From positions 1 through 34,486 of the forward strand of contig JANYAH010000186.1 of assembly GCA_025361425.1 (NCBI GenBank): 34,486 nt of DNA, written 5' to 3'. Origin of the DNA: Candidatus Solibacter sp. (GTDB taxonomy: Bacteria; Acidobacteriota; Terriglobia; Bryobacterales; Bryobacteraceae). Below, piece by piece: positions 1-7,815 of this stretch (its first letter is position 1; the number at the start of each line of letters is the position of its first letter). Both the position numbers and the translations under genes were made by a program. The notes below the pieces were generated by a model. The model was not told where the DNA came from. It was given only the letters and a program-made list of their open reading frames with translations, and searched no databases.

Positions 1-140
1 TCGAACAGGGACGCCTGGTGGCGGTGAAGCTGAATGCCCCTGGATTGGCGCGCCCGGTGGGCATCGTGCACCGGCGGAGTAAGAAGTTCAATCGGGCGAC
101 GGAGAGGTTGCTCGCCATGCTGATGGCGTCGCCTGCGTAG
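1..140 (+). CDS. LysR-type regulator, C-terminal end (partial)
   Basis: The window opens inside a reading frame whose first whole codon is at 3 and which ends at a TAG at 138-140. The 45 visible residues (EQGRLVAVKL..., then GIVHRRSKKFN and a final helix RATERLLAMLM) look like the last beta strand and C-terminal helix of a LysR substrate-binding domain. The phrase 'GxVHRRxKxxxxA' is typical of such ends. The DNA-binding half lies outside the window, so neither effector nor target can be inferred. Confidence 0.6.
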   Translation, partial: EQGRLVAVKLNAPGLARPVGIVHRRSKKFNRATERLLAMLMASPA

Positions 141-164
141 GGCTTTGTTCTTTTGGGGGCGGCC

Positions 165-182
165 GGCGATGGGGCCGTCGCC
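165..182. terminator. GC-rich hairpin between convergent genes
   Basis: GGCGA (165-169) and TCGCC (178-182) are a perfect inverted repeat around an 8-nt loop, extended by a G-T and a G-C pair. It lies between the end of the LysR-type gene (+) and the end of the haem-binding gene (-). There is no clear T tract on either side, so a bidirectional terminator role is only a guess. Confidence 0.3.
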
Positions 183-190
183 TGGGTCCG

Positions 191-643
191 CTAGCGTGCC
201 TGCGCCACCGGGACAGAACAGATCGCCGAGACTTCCCTCGGCGTAACCCGTGCCACTGGGTGCATCGGAAGGTAGTACAGGGGGGGCATGTCGCCCTTCG
301 TCACCTCTCCGCACATCTCACCCAGTTTGATCCGGGTCATTTCCGGGCTGTAGATATTCCACTGCGAGAAATTCAGTTTGGCTCTCCCCTGCTTTACATC
401 GGAGGCGACCAGCCATGAGACCGGGGCTACGCGGCTATACCAGGGCCACTCCGTCTGGTTGGAGTGACAGTCCCGGCACGCCCGCGCAACCACGGCCGCA
501 ACTTCCCGAGGCGGCTTTGCGACCGCGTCGAAAGAGGCGGCGAGATCAGCTGGAGAGTTGGTCCGCTCCGGCTGAATGAACTGCGCGACGATGAGCGCCA
601 CTGAGAGGACGCCCATCCCGTACTTCAACACCTTCTTGACCAT
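191..643 (-). CDS. Haem-binding domain protein (CxxCH, membrane-anchored)
   Basis: 150 aa. Residues about 5-23 form a hydrophobic segment after two lysines (signal or membrane anchor). A single CxxCH motif (CRDCH, about residues 56-60) is followed by SNQTEWPWYS and PVSWLVASDVKQGR, the pattern of the small haem-binding domain family (Haem_bd). The protein should be exported and carry one c-type haem. It starts ATG at 643, 10 nt after the di-haem peroxidase stop at 654, with GGTGGGGG just upstream, so the two are probably co-transcribed and may exchange electrons in the periplasm. Confidence 0.8.
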   Translation of the reverse strand: MVKKVLKYGMGVLSVALIVAQFIQPERTNSPADLAASFDAVAKPPREVAAVVARACRDCHSNQTEWPWYSRVAPVSWLVASDVKQGRAKLNFSQWNIYSPEMTRIKLGEMCGEVTKGDMPPLYYLPMHPVARVTPREVSAICSVPVAQAR

Positions 644-653
644 GCCCCCACCT

Positions 654-1706
654 TCAGTCCGCTTCGTTGGGCTTCGGAGTTTTGCGGGTACTCTTAGGCA
701 ACTCGGGCTGCTTGATATAGTCGGTGGGAATCTCGCCGGTCAGGGACTTCATCCAGGTCTCCATGGATTGAATACCGGCGTCGCTCAATGTCTTTCCCAC
801 CTGATGATCCGCCATCTTCGCAATAGCTTCTTTCAGGGTGGCGATCTTACCGCTGTGGAAGTACGGACCCGTCTTCTCGATGTTGCGAAGCGAAGGAACC
901 TTGAACATGAATCTGTCTCCCTCGCTGTTGGTTACTTTGAATCGGCCTGGGTCGGAAGTGTCCGGCCACGGCTTGACTATGCCGATCTTTTGGTACATGT
1001 TGCCCCCCAGGAGTGAGCCCGCGTGGCAGGTCTGGCATCCGGAGGCCACAAAAGTATTGAAACCGGCCTTTTCTTCCGCGGTCAGAGCGGCCTGATCGCC
1101 CTTCAGGAACTTGTCCCAGCGCGACGGCGTGATCAGGTTGCGCTCGAACGCTCCGATCGCCTTGCCCATGTTGTCGTAGGTGACCGGATCTCTGCCGTCG
1201 GGAAAGGCCTTCTTGAAGGCGTCCACGTATTCGGGCATCGATTTCAGGACCGTGATCACTTGCTTTTCGGACGTCATGGCCATTTCCACCGGATTGAGTA
1301 CCGGACCCTTCGCTTGTTCTTCGACGTTTTTGGCGCGGCCGTCCCAGAACTGCACGAAATGGAGGGATGCATTGTAGACGGTCGGGGAGTTGCGATCACC
1401 CTTCTGCCCCTTGTGGCCGTTCGAAGTCGCCTGATTGTCCACGCCATACTGCGTCAGCGCGTGGCAACTGTTGCACGAGATTTTCTGGCTCTTGGACAGC
1501 CGGGGGTCGTAATACAGGATTCTACCCAGCGTGACTTTCCGCTCGCCGACCGCTTCTTTCGCGGACGCCACCTCCGGCAATGGCGCATAAGCCTTCAACT
1601 TCGCGGCGTCGATCGTCGCCGATTCCGAACCGCTCCTGGCGCATCCCAGCAATAGCGCGAACAGGCATGCGACAGTGCCCATAAACATATATTGAGGCCT
1701 CTTCAC
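654..1706 (-). CDS. Di-haem cytochrome c peroxidase (MauG/CcpA family lipoprotein)
   Basis: 350 aa from a GTG at 1706, chosen because AGGAGG sits 6 nt upstream; the frame is open further upstream to 1784 but has no better site. A signal sequence ends in a lipobox-like LLLGC about 22 residues in, so the mature protein is probably a lipoprotein. Two haem c sites are visible: CNSCH in the first half and CQTCH in the second, with TSNGHKGQKGDRNSPTVYNAS and FMFKVPSLRNIEKTGPYFHSG, which are hallmarks of bacterial di-haem peroxidases that reduce H2O2 or oxidise a protein partner. First gene of a pair with the haem-binding protein downstream. The true substrate cannot be told from sequence. Confidence 0.88.
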   Translation of the reverse strand: MKRPQYMFMGTVACLFALLLGCARSGSESATIDAAKLKAYAPLPEVASAKEAVGERKVTLGRILYYDPRLSKSQKISCNSCHALTQYGVDNQATSNGHKGQKGDRNSPTVYNASLHFVQFWDGRAKNVEEQAKGPVLNPVEMAMTSEKQVITVLKSMPEYVDAFKKAFPDGRDPVTYDNMGKAIGAFERNLITPSRWDKFLKGDQAALTAEEKAGFNTFVASGCQTCHAGSLLGGNMYQKIGIVKPWPDTSDPGRFKVTNSEGDRFMFKVPSLRNIEKTGPYFHSGKIATLKEAIAKMADHQVGKTLSDAGIQSMETWMKSLTGEIPTDYIKQPELPKSTRKTPKPNEAD

Positions 1707-1886
1707 CTTAATCCTCCTGAAAGAACGCACAATGTACTGACAAGGCCATTGTACTCCCGCGCCACCGATACACCATCGCTCCAAGCACTGCCCGGTCGGC
1801 GGGACCTCGAAACAAGTTCACCCTCCGAATTCCGAGTAAGGCTCCGTTTGGGATCCATGGGGGAAGGCAGCCGCGACCTCGCCCGC

Positions 1887-2393
1887 CTACCGCTTGAACT
1901 CCATCTCGTCCTTGAACGCTTCCAGGGTGTTGTAGACGATGGGGCAATAGCACGCCCGGTCGGTCAGCTCCTTCATGCGGCTCAAGATCGACCCGTTGCC
2001 GCGCACTACGTGGGGAAATTTCTGGCAGCCCTCGGGCCGCGCGTCGTAAACGGTACATTCGTTGCCGCTCAGGAAGACGCAACCGGTCTTCTTGTCGCGC
2101 TGTAGGATGAGACCTTCTTCCTCGCTCTTCACCACGTATTCCGCCATGACACGCGCCGGCTTGATGTGGAGATATTTGGCCAGGCGCTCCACGTCGCGCT
2201 CCGTCACCTTCGCCGTCGCCACGCGGCAGCAGTTGGCGCACTGGAGGCAATCGATGGAATCTTCGATACCCTCGGCAATCCGGCGCAGGATGCGGTCCGA
2301 GTGATCGAAACTCTTCATGTGCTTGCGGAAGCGTTCGTTCTCCGGGCGCTTCTTTTCGCCCAGCAGCTTGATTTGAACCAGGTCGGTGAGCAC
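1887..2393 (-). CDS. YkgJ-family cysteine cluster protein
   Basis: 168 aa from a GTG at 2393. The Cys cluster CLQCANCC, followed by GCVFLSGNECTVYDARPEGCQKFPH, is the signature of the YkgJ/Fe-S oxidoreductase-like family (zinc- or iron-sulfur-binding; function unproven). The start codon directly abuts the TAA stop (2394-2396) of the phosphatase gene upstream, so translation is probably coupled. An alternative start is the internal Met of MKSFDHSDR, about 25 residues in. The stop is followed by about 180 nt before the peroxidase start, so the peroxidase pair may have its own promoter. Confidence 0.85.
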   Translation of the reverse strand: MLTDLVQIKLLGEKKRPENERFRKHMKSFDHSDRILRRIAEGIEDSIDCLQCANCCRVATAKVTERDVERLAKYLHIKPARVMAEYVVKSEEEGLILQRDKKTGCVFLSGNECTVYDARPEGCQKFPHVVRGNGSILSRMKELTDRACYCPIVYNTLEAFKDEMEFKR

Positions 2394-4028
2394 TTATAAC
2401 CGCTTCGCTACCAGCAGGGTGATGTCGTCCGCCTGCGGCGCTCCGGCGGCGAATTCGGTCACCGCCCTAATCACGGCTTGCACGATCTCGGCCGCGGGCA
2501 GCGTGCGGTGGGTTTTCAGCACTTCGATGAGACGCTCTTCGTCAAATTCGTCATAGGCGGGGTTGTTGGCCTCGGTCACACCGTCACTATAGAGCACCAG
2601 CATGTCGCCGTGATTCAGTTGGGCGTGCATTTCGCTGTAGGGAGCGATGGAGAGAATTCCCAGGACCGGGCCGCCGCCCTCTAGCATTTCGGCGTCGCCA
2701 TTGGCGCGCACCAGAATCGGCGGATTGTGCCCCGCGTTGGCGTAGGCCAGGTCGCCTGTGACCGCGTTGAGCACGCTGAAGAAGAAGGTGATGAAGCGAT
2801 TGCTGGGGCACTTGGCGCAGGTGGCCTTGTTGATGCGCGTCATGAAGTGCGCCAGATTGCCGGGATCCTCGGCCAGCACCTGTACGCGCGCCTGAAGCGC
2901 CATCATCATCAGCGAGGCGGGCATGCCCTTGCCCGAAACGTCGCCCAGGGCGAGGGCCACGCGGCCGTCCGGGTAGGTGAAGAAATCGTAGTAGTCGCCG
3001 CCCACGGTGCGGCAGGCCATGTTGAAGCCCGCCAGATCCGCGCCTGGAACCTCGGGCGCCTTCTCGGGCAGCATGCGGCCTTGAATCTCCGCCGCCTGCG
3101 AGAGGTCGCGCGCCATGATGCGCTCCGCCTGCTCCACTTCGGCCAGGCGCGCGTTCTCAATGCGGATGGCGGCGATGTTGGCCATCACGGTGAGCAGGTT
3201 CAGATCGTCCTTGGTGAATTCGCGCAGGACGAAGGGCGAGTCCAGGTAGATCAACCCGACGATGCGGTCCTTGCTCTGTAACGGCGCCGCCATCATGGTA
3301 TGGACTTTATGCTCCACGATGCTCATGCGGCCCTTGAAGGCGTCGTCGAGTTGGGCGTCGCGCACCAGAATCGACGAGCGCTCATTGATGACGCGGTCGC
3401 GGACGGCGGTGCTGATATGGAAGCCCTCTCCCTTACGGGCGCGGGGGACCAGTTCGCCGCCCTCCAGAATCAACAGCACACCGCGCTGCGCGTTCACCGC
3501 CTGGATGGCCAAATCCAGGATCACGGAGAAGAGTTCGTGCAGCGGCCGGTTCTCGCTGAGTTCCTGGCCGGCGCGGATCAACGCCTGCATGGGAGCCGAC
3601 GCCTTGGGGCCGCCGCGCTCGATGGACATGGTCTGGTTGGAGAGTGCGCCCTCCAGGCTGGTGACCACGGTGGAGGTGGTTGGGGAACTGGTCTCGCCTC
3701 CGAAAACGACCACTCCGGCGTTAGGTTCCGCCCCGTTGGGGGCGTACACGATCACCAGGTGGCCGGCGGTGACGTGGTCGCCAGGTTTGAGAATCAGGCG
3801 TGCTTTGAGGGCAAGGTTGTTGACGAATGTGCCGTTCTTGCTGCCCAGGTCCTGCACGGTCCAATCGTCGCCCTCGGGTTCGAACGCGAAGTGCTGGCGG
3901 GAGAGGCCGGCATCGTCGGGAAAGCAAAGTTCGGCGATGTTAGAGCGGCCAATCGACAGGCGCACGCCGGTGAGCGGAACGGTTTTCATTTGCCCATCCG
4001 GACACTGGATGAGAAGTTCACGAGACAT
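2394..4028 (-). CDS. FHA-GAF-PP2C (SpoIIE/RsbU-type) serine phosphatase
   Basis: 544 aa from ATG 4028, chosen because GAGGAG lies 6 nt upstream. Domains: FHA at about 5-95 (IGRS 26-29, SRQHF 43-47, GSKNGTFVNN 62-71), which binds phosphothreonine; GAF at about 150-300 (QRGVLLILEGGE, MMAAPLQSKDRIVGLIYLDS); SpoIIE-type PP2C phosphatase from about 335 to the end (GGDYYDFF, GDVSGKGMPASL, ANAGHNPPIL, LVLYSDGVTEA, DDITLLV), with the metal-binding Asp residues present. Such proteins usually dephosphorylate an anti-anti-sigma factor. No STAS partner is visible here. The next gene, ykgJ-like, begins on the base after the stop. Confidence 0.9.
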   Translation of the reverse strand: MSRELLIQCPDGQMKTVPLTGVRLSIGRSNIAELCFPDDAGLSRQHFAFEPEGDDWTVQDLGSKNGTFVNNLALKARLILKPGDHVTAGHLVIVYAPNGAEPNAGVVVFGGETSSPTTSTVVTSLEGALSNQTMSIERGGPKASAPMQALIRAGQELSENRPLHELFSVILDLAIQAVNAQRGVLLILEGGELVPRARKGEGFHISTAVRDRVINERSSILVRDAQLDDAFKGRMSIVEHKVHTMMAAPLQSKDRIVGLIYLDSPFVLREFTKDDLNLLTVMANIAAIRIENARLAEVEQAERIMARDLSQAAEIQGRMLPEKAPEVPGADLAGFNMACRTVGGDYYDFFTYPDGRVALALGDVSGKGMPASLMMMALQARVQVLAEDPGNLAHFMTRINKATCAKCPSNRFITFFFSVLNAVTGDLAYANAGHNPPILVRANGDAEMLEGGGPVLGILSIAPYSEMHAQLNHGDMLVLYSDGVTEANNPAYDEFDEERLIEVLKTHRTLPAAEIVQAVIRAVTEFAAGAPQADDITLLVAKRL

Positions 4029-4060
4029 AGTTTGCTCCTCAGAATTGGCGGTAAACACCC

Positions 4061-4066
4061 ATTATA
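4061..4066 (-). promoter_or_regulatory. TATAAT -10 element upstream of the phosphatase gene
   Basis: On the minus strand a perfect TATAAT lies about 33 nt before the ATG at 4028. No good TTGACA is seen 16-18 bp upstream, so this is a candidate housekeeping -10 box only. Confidence 0.4.
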
Positions 4067-4140
4067 AACATCTGGGGAGTAGGGCTGCTTGACGGCCAGC
4101 CCCGTTGTCATGATTCGCTGAGACGCCGCTTATGCCACGT

Positions 4141-4896
4141 TTATGCCATCAACTCGCGCCAGAGGGCGCGGTAGTATTTCAGGAAACGCTCGGGCTCTTT
4201 GCTTTCGGCGGCTTCGCACAGCGTCCAGCGGTCGTAGCCGCTCTGTTTCATCAGGGTGAACAGCTCCTTGTAGGGATAGTTGCTGGCCAGCTCGGTGATG
4301 TGGCAGCTCTTCAGCCAGGGGCGCAGCAGATCGAAGCTGGGTTTGACGCTGCCGTTGACCACGTCGGTGGGATTGGAATTCCAGCACAGGCCGACGTTTT
4401 TGTGATTGGTGGCGCGCATGATTTCGGCGGCGACGGCAGGAACCTGGGTTTCGCCGCCATGGACTTCCAGCCAGATCTCGACGCCGTGCACGTAGCCGTG
4501 ATCGCCAATTTCTCGCAGGCCCGCGGCGATGTTCCGGATGGTGGTCTCCTTGTCCACACCCTTGGCGAACCCGTTGGGGCGCACCTTGACGCCGAGGGCG
4601 CCCGTATCGTGCGCCAGCTTGATGAACTCCTTAGCCAGATCGATCTGCTTCTTGCGTTCGGCAGGGTCGGCGGACTGGAACTCGCAGGTGGTGCCATAGC
4701 TGAGCAGCCGGACTTTGCTGTGCTCGAAGCGTTCCTTCACCTTGGTGCGATCGGCTTCGGAGAGGGCGGGCTCCACTCCATGCTTGTGGCCGGTGCGAAG
4801 TTCGACGGCTTCGAATCCGGCGGCCTCCAGGGTCCGGATGACGGTTTCCAGATCCATATTGTAGAGGACGTTGTAGGTGACAGCGCCAAGCAGCAT
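4141..4896 (-). CDS. Sugar phosphate isomerase/epimerase-like TIM-barrel protein
   Basis: 251 aa. Sequence pattern of the AP-endonuclease-2/xylose isomerase-like TIM barrel: AAGFEAVELRTGHKHG (strand 2), KVRLLSYGTTCEF, LGVKVRP, VEIWLEVHGG (metal-ligand Glu), VGLCWNSNPTD (Asp/Asn site), SCHITEL (His) and WTLCEAAES (Glu near the end). The metal-binding residues are therefore in place. It carries no signal peptide and should be cytosolic. The 112 nt after it before the phosphatase gene hold a GGGCTG...CAGCCC inverted repeat (4082-4102) but no clear T tract. The substrate is unknown; the family includes inositol and hexose catabolic enzymes. Confidence 0.82.
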   Translation of the reverse strand: MLLGAVTYNVLYNMDLETVIRTLEAAGFEAVELRTGHKHGVEPALSEADRTKVKERFEHSKVRLLSYGTTCEFQSADPAERKKQIDLAKEFIKLAHDTGALGVKVRPNGFAKGVDKETTIRNIAAGLREIGDHGYVHGVEIWLEVHGGETQVPAVAAEIMRATNHKNVGLCWNSNPTDVVNGSVKPSFDLLRPWLKSCHITELASNYPYKELFTLMKQSGYDRWTLCEAAESKEPERFLKYYRALWRELMA

Positions 4897-4970
4897 GCGT
4901 CTATTCTAACGCCGCAACTCCAGCAATTCGTGAAAATATCGCGGAGCTTCGGGGCTGCGCAGCCAAGCCG

Positions 4971-6119
4971 TCAAGGCAGCGTCTCAATCAGCCGGTCGAT
5001 CTCAGCCGGACTGACATAGAAGTGGGGGGAGGTGCGGACCCACCCGGCGCGGGCCGCGGTGATGATGTTCTGGCGGCGGAGGAGGCGCACGGTCTCGGCG
5101 GCTTCGATTCCGGGCTTGCGGAAAGTTACGATGCCGGCGGCGTTGCTGGGCGTGCGTTGCAGGAAGAGTTCGTAGCCCTTGCCTTGGACCCCGGCGGCAA
5201 TACGGTCGCCGAGATTTTGGATAACGGGTGCGATTTCTCCTGGCCCTACTTCAAGTAAAAATTCAATTGAAGCCTTTAATCCAAAGCATCCAATGGTATT
5301 TAGCGTTCCGCACTCATAGCGGCCCGCATCCGGCCGGAGAGCCATGTCGCGCGAGCTGTAATCGTTGTAGCCAGCCACGTTGGTCCAACCGAATTCGACG
5401 GGTTCCACGCGGTCCTGAAGGGCCTGATTTATGTAGAGGATAGCGCAGCCTTCGGGGCCGAGCATCCACTTGTGCCCGTCGGCCGCCAGAGCGTCGATGT
5501 GGCAGGCCCGGACATCCAGCGGAAATGCGCCAAGTCCTTGAATCGCATCTACTAAATAAATGCAGTGGTTACGTTGGCAAATCTCACCTATTTGTTTAAT
5601 AGGTGCGCGGTATCCGCTAAGGAATTGCACGAAGCTGATGGCCAGCAGGCGGGCGCCGCGGCATGCCAGGTCGATCTTCTCCAGGGAATCGTGGATGGAG
5701 AGCCAGGTAACCTGGATCCCCTTTGCTTCCAGCCGTTTCCAGGGGTAGAGGTTGGCCGGAAACTCCTCCAGGAAACCTACCATGCGGTCGCCCGGTTGCC
5801 AATCCAGGCCGAGGGCGAGGGTGGCGATGCCTTCGGAGGTATTCTTGACCAGCGCGATCTCGCCGGGGTTGGCATTGATCAGCCGGGCGGCGGCCACGCG
5901 GAGACCGTCGTAGACGGCCAGCCACTCGTCATAATGGAGGCTGCCGTAGTGGAGGCAATCGTCGGCCAGGTGCTTGAGGGCGTCGGCGCAGCACCTGGGC
6001 AGGGGCGCGACGGCCGCGTGATTCAAATAAATCAGATTCTCGCGGACCGGGAACTGGTCGGCGTAGCGCTGCCAGAGAGGCAGTTCCGCGACGGAACTTT
6101 TTACAATTTCACTACCCAT
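4971..6119 (-). CDS. Class V aminotransferase (cysteine desulfurase/isopenicillin N epimerase-like)
   Basis: 382 aa PLP enzyme of fold type I. The cofactor lysine lies in DGHKWMLGPEGCAILY, preceded by YLVDAIQGLGAFPLDV (Asp that contacts the PLP nitrogen) and NTSEGIATLALGLDW (phosphate-binding part). Other family signs are YLNHAAVAPLP near the N-terminus and RYECGTLNTIGCFGL. No active-site cysteine loop typical of true NifS/IscS desulfurases is obvious, so an epimerase/kynureninase-like or unspecified lyase activity is as likely. Two short AT-rich patches inside the gene (about 5245-5300 and 5545-5610) stand out from the GC-rich context. It is divergent from the M48 peptidase gene with 41 nt between the starts. 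Confidence 0.85.
   Translation of the reverse strand: MGSEIVKSSVAELPLWQRYADQFPVRENLIYLNHAAVAPLPRCCADALKHLADDCLHYGSLHYDEWLAVYDGLRVAAARLINANPGEIALVKNTSEGIATLALGLDWQPGDRMVGFLEEFPANLYPWKRLEAKGIQVTWLSIHDSLEKIDLACRGARLLAISFVQFLSGYRAPIKQIGEICQRNHCIYLVDAIQGLGAFPLDVRACHIDALAADGHKWMLGPEGCAILYINQALQDRVEPVEFGWTNVAGYNDYSSRDMALRPDAGRYECGTLNTIGCFGLKASIEFLLEVGPGEIAPVIQNLGDRIAAGVQGKGYELFLQRTPSNAAGIVTFRKPGIEAAETVRLLRRQNIITAARAGWVRTSPHFYVSPAEIDRLIETLP
5585..5605. repeat. Perfect 8-bp hairpin inside the aminotransferase gene
   Basis: CACCTATT (5585-5592) and AATAGGTG (5598-5605) flank a TGTTT loop, within an AT-rich patch of an otherwise GC-rich coding region. No function is assigned. Confidence 0.5.
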
Positions 6120-6160
6120 TCTCTCTACAATACGTCAATAATGGCCTTGAGGAGCAGTCG

Positions 6161-7132
6161 ATGAGATTACGCTGTGCGCTGCCCTGCCTATTGGCGTTGT
6201 CCGCCAGTGCTCTGTCCGGCCAGGATTCCAACCGGAACCGCAGGGACGACCCGGCGCAGATCGGCAACCGCGATGTCGGCAAGGGCGTCAACCTCTACTC
6301 GCTGGAGAAAGAGATGGCGCTGGGGAAGCAACTGGCGCAGGAAGTGCAGCGGCAGGCCAAGCTGGTGGAGGACCCGCTGATCTCCGAATACATCAACCGG
6401 ATCGGCCAGAATCTGGTGCGCAGCTCCGATGCCAAGGTGCCGTTCACGTTTCAGCTGATCGAAGGCGATTCGCCGAACGCTTTCGCGCTGCCGGGCGGGT
6501 ACGTCTTCGTCTACACGGCGTTGCTCAAGATCGCCGGCGAAGAGGACGAACTGGCGGCGGCGATGGCCCATGAGATTGCGCATGTGGCGGCGCGCCACAT
6601 GACCAGACAGGCTACGAAATCGCAGATCGTCAATCTGGCGGGGATTCCCGTGGGAGTGATTCTGCGGGGCGGCATTGGCGGCGCGGTGATCCGGCAGGGC
6701 GCCAACCTGGGTATCCCGGCGCTGTTTTTGCACTTCACGCGCCAGGACGAATCGGAGGCCGATTACCTGGGCGTGCAGTACCTCTACGCCGCGGGCTACG
6801 ACCCCAACGGCGCCATCAGCATCTTCGAGAAGCTGGAGTCATTGGAGAAGAAACAGCCCGGGACGGTGGCTCGCATCTTTTCGACCCACCCAATGGATGC
6901 CGCGCGCATCCGGAAGACCGAGCAGGAGATCGACCGGATTCTGCCGGCTAAGGCCGAGTACGTGGTCAACACGTCCGAGTACACCGCGATCCGCCAGCGG
7001 ATGATCTCAATGGAGGCGCGGAAGAAGGCGGTTGACGATGGGCGTCCGCAACTGCGTGGGCGTAAGGAGGCGGAGGAGCAACCCGGCGACCAGGATGGCT
7101 CGACGGTGCGCCGCCGGGACGCGATCGAGTAA
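6161..7132 (+). CDS. M48-family zinc metalloprotease, exported
   Basis: 323 aa. GAGGAG is 6 nt before the ATG. An N-terminal signal peptide (residues 1 to about 20) precedes a domain with HEIAH at 137-141 (two zinc His and the catalytic Glu) and ESEAD at 197-201 (third ligand), followed by TRQDESEADYLGVQYLYAAGYDP and FSTHPMDAARI, typical of BepA/LoiP-type periplasmic peptidases. The C-terminus is rich in Arg and Glu. There are no TPR repeats, so it resembles the short LoiP/YcaL form more than BepA. Likely role is outer-membrane protein quality control. It is monocistronic as far as can be seen. Confidence 0.9.
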   Translation: MRLRCALPCLLALSASALSGQDSNRNRRDDPAQIGNRDVGKGVNLYSLEKEMALGKQLAQEVQRQAKLVEDPLISEYINRIGQNLVRSSDAKVPFTFQLIEGDSPNAFALPGGYVFVYTALLKIAGEEDELAAAMAHEIAHVAARHMTRQATKSQIVNLAGIPVGVILRGGIGGAVIRQGANLGIPALFLHFTRQDESEADYLGVQYLYAAGYDPNGAISIFEKLESLEKKQPGTVARIFSTHPMDAARIRKTEQEIDRILPAKAEYVVNTSEYTAIRQRMISMEARKKAVDDGRPQLRGRKEAEEQPGDQDGSTVRRRDAIE

Positions 7133-7186
7133 AGTGGGGCAGACGATGGCTTTTTGTTGTCAGCCTGGAAGGGAAGGACACCATCA

Positions 7187-7257
7187 ATGGCAGAACTGGC
7201 ACCGGAAGAACGCCAGAAGATCTATCTCGAAGAACAAGCCCGTTTGGAAATACGGCG
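7187..7257 (+). pseudogene. N-terminal stub of a MAELxPEERQ-type small protein
   Basis: An ATG at 7187 with AAGGGAAGGA upstream starts MAELAPEERQKIYLEEQARLE. This N-terminus recalls that of TM2-domain/zinc-ribbon small proteins seen in Acidobacteriota (from memory). After about 24 codons the frame runs into the IS3-type orfA in a different frame, so the rest of the gene is missing. The 10-bp inverted repeat at 7248-7279 marks the break. The remainder was not found downstream. Confidence 0.5.
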
Positions 7258-7279
7258 TGCAGAGCGAAGCGCCGTATTT
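7248..7279. repeat. 10-bp inverted repeat at the host/IS junction
   Basis: AAATACGGCG (7248-7257) and CGCCGTATTT (7270-7279) are perfect inverted copies around a 12-nt spacer. The left arm belongs to the stub reading frame and the right arm to the orfA frame, so the repeat sits at the rearrangement boundary. It does not look like a terminal repeat of an IS3 element. Confidence 0.65.
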
Positions 7280-7815
7280 TCACAGGCGAGTACAAGCAGC
7301 GCGTCCTGGCCGAGGCCGATAAGGCCAAAGATGAGTTTGGCGGCATCGGCGCCCTGCTCCGGCGGGAAGGCCTGTACTCTTCTCATCTGACGACCTGGCG
7401 GCACGAGCGCGCCGCGGGAATCTTGCATTCCTTGACGCCACAGAAACGCGGCCCCAAGTCCAAGCGCAGCCCGCTCGACGATGAGAACCAGAAGCTGCAG
7501 CGCGAGAATCAGCACCTCCGGGAAGAACTGCGCAAAGCAGAAATCGTCATCGATTTTCAAAGAAGAGTGGTTTCTCTGTTGGGTCGTCCGCGCTGCAACC
7601 GTCAACGAGTTGTCGCCGGTGGTGGGCACGCAAGCCGCCTGGGAAGTTCTTGGCCTCCCCAGGGCCTCGTACTATCGACAGCAGCGACCCACTTTCGGCC
7701 CATCTAAGAAAGCAGTTTCGGCGCGTGCTCTCAGCCTGACGGAGCGGGACACGGTACTTGCCTGTCTGCATGAGGAACGCTTTCAGGATCGCTCGCCAGC
7801 CGCGGTCTTCGCCGG
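7258..7815 (+). pseudogene. IS3-family transposase remnant: orfA and N-terminal part of orfB
   Basis: Read from about 7264, one frame gives the orfA HTH protein: RRIFTGEYKQRVLAEAD, IGALLRREGLYSSHLTTWR, KRGPKSKRS and a leucine-zipper part (ENQKLQRENQHLREELRKAE), ending near VVSLLG. A second frame then gives the start of orfB: TVNELSPVVGTQAAWEVLG, LPRASYYRQQRP and RALSLTERDTVLACLHEERF up to DRSPAAVFA. The shift between the frames is +1, not the -1 used for programmed frameshifting in IS3 elements, which suggests decay. The catalytic DDE region is absent: the sequence breaks at about 7816. orfA also lacks a proper start. Confidence 0.75.

Noticed and set aside
1023-1655. Long open frame on + opposite the peroxidase gene
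   Set aside because: Antisense to a gene with two CxxCH motifs; no motif or ribosome site of its own.
4132-5019. Long open frame on + opposite the isomerase and aminotransferase end
   Set aside because: Antisense shadow in GC-rich DNA; the minus-strand protein has clear family motifs and the + translation has none.
7602-7617. CGTCAA-CGAG-TTGTCG in the IS remnant
   Set aside because: One mismatch to the palindrome, but it is in decayed orfB sequence and not near a flagellar promoter.
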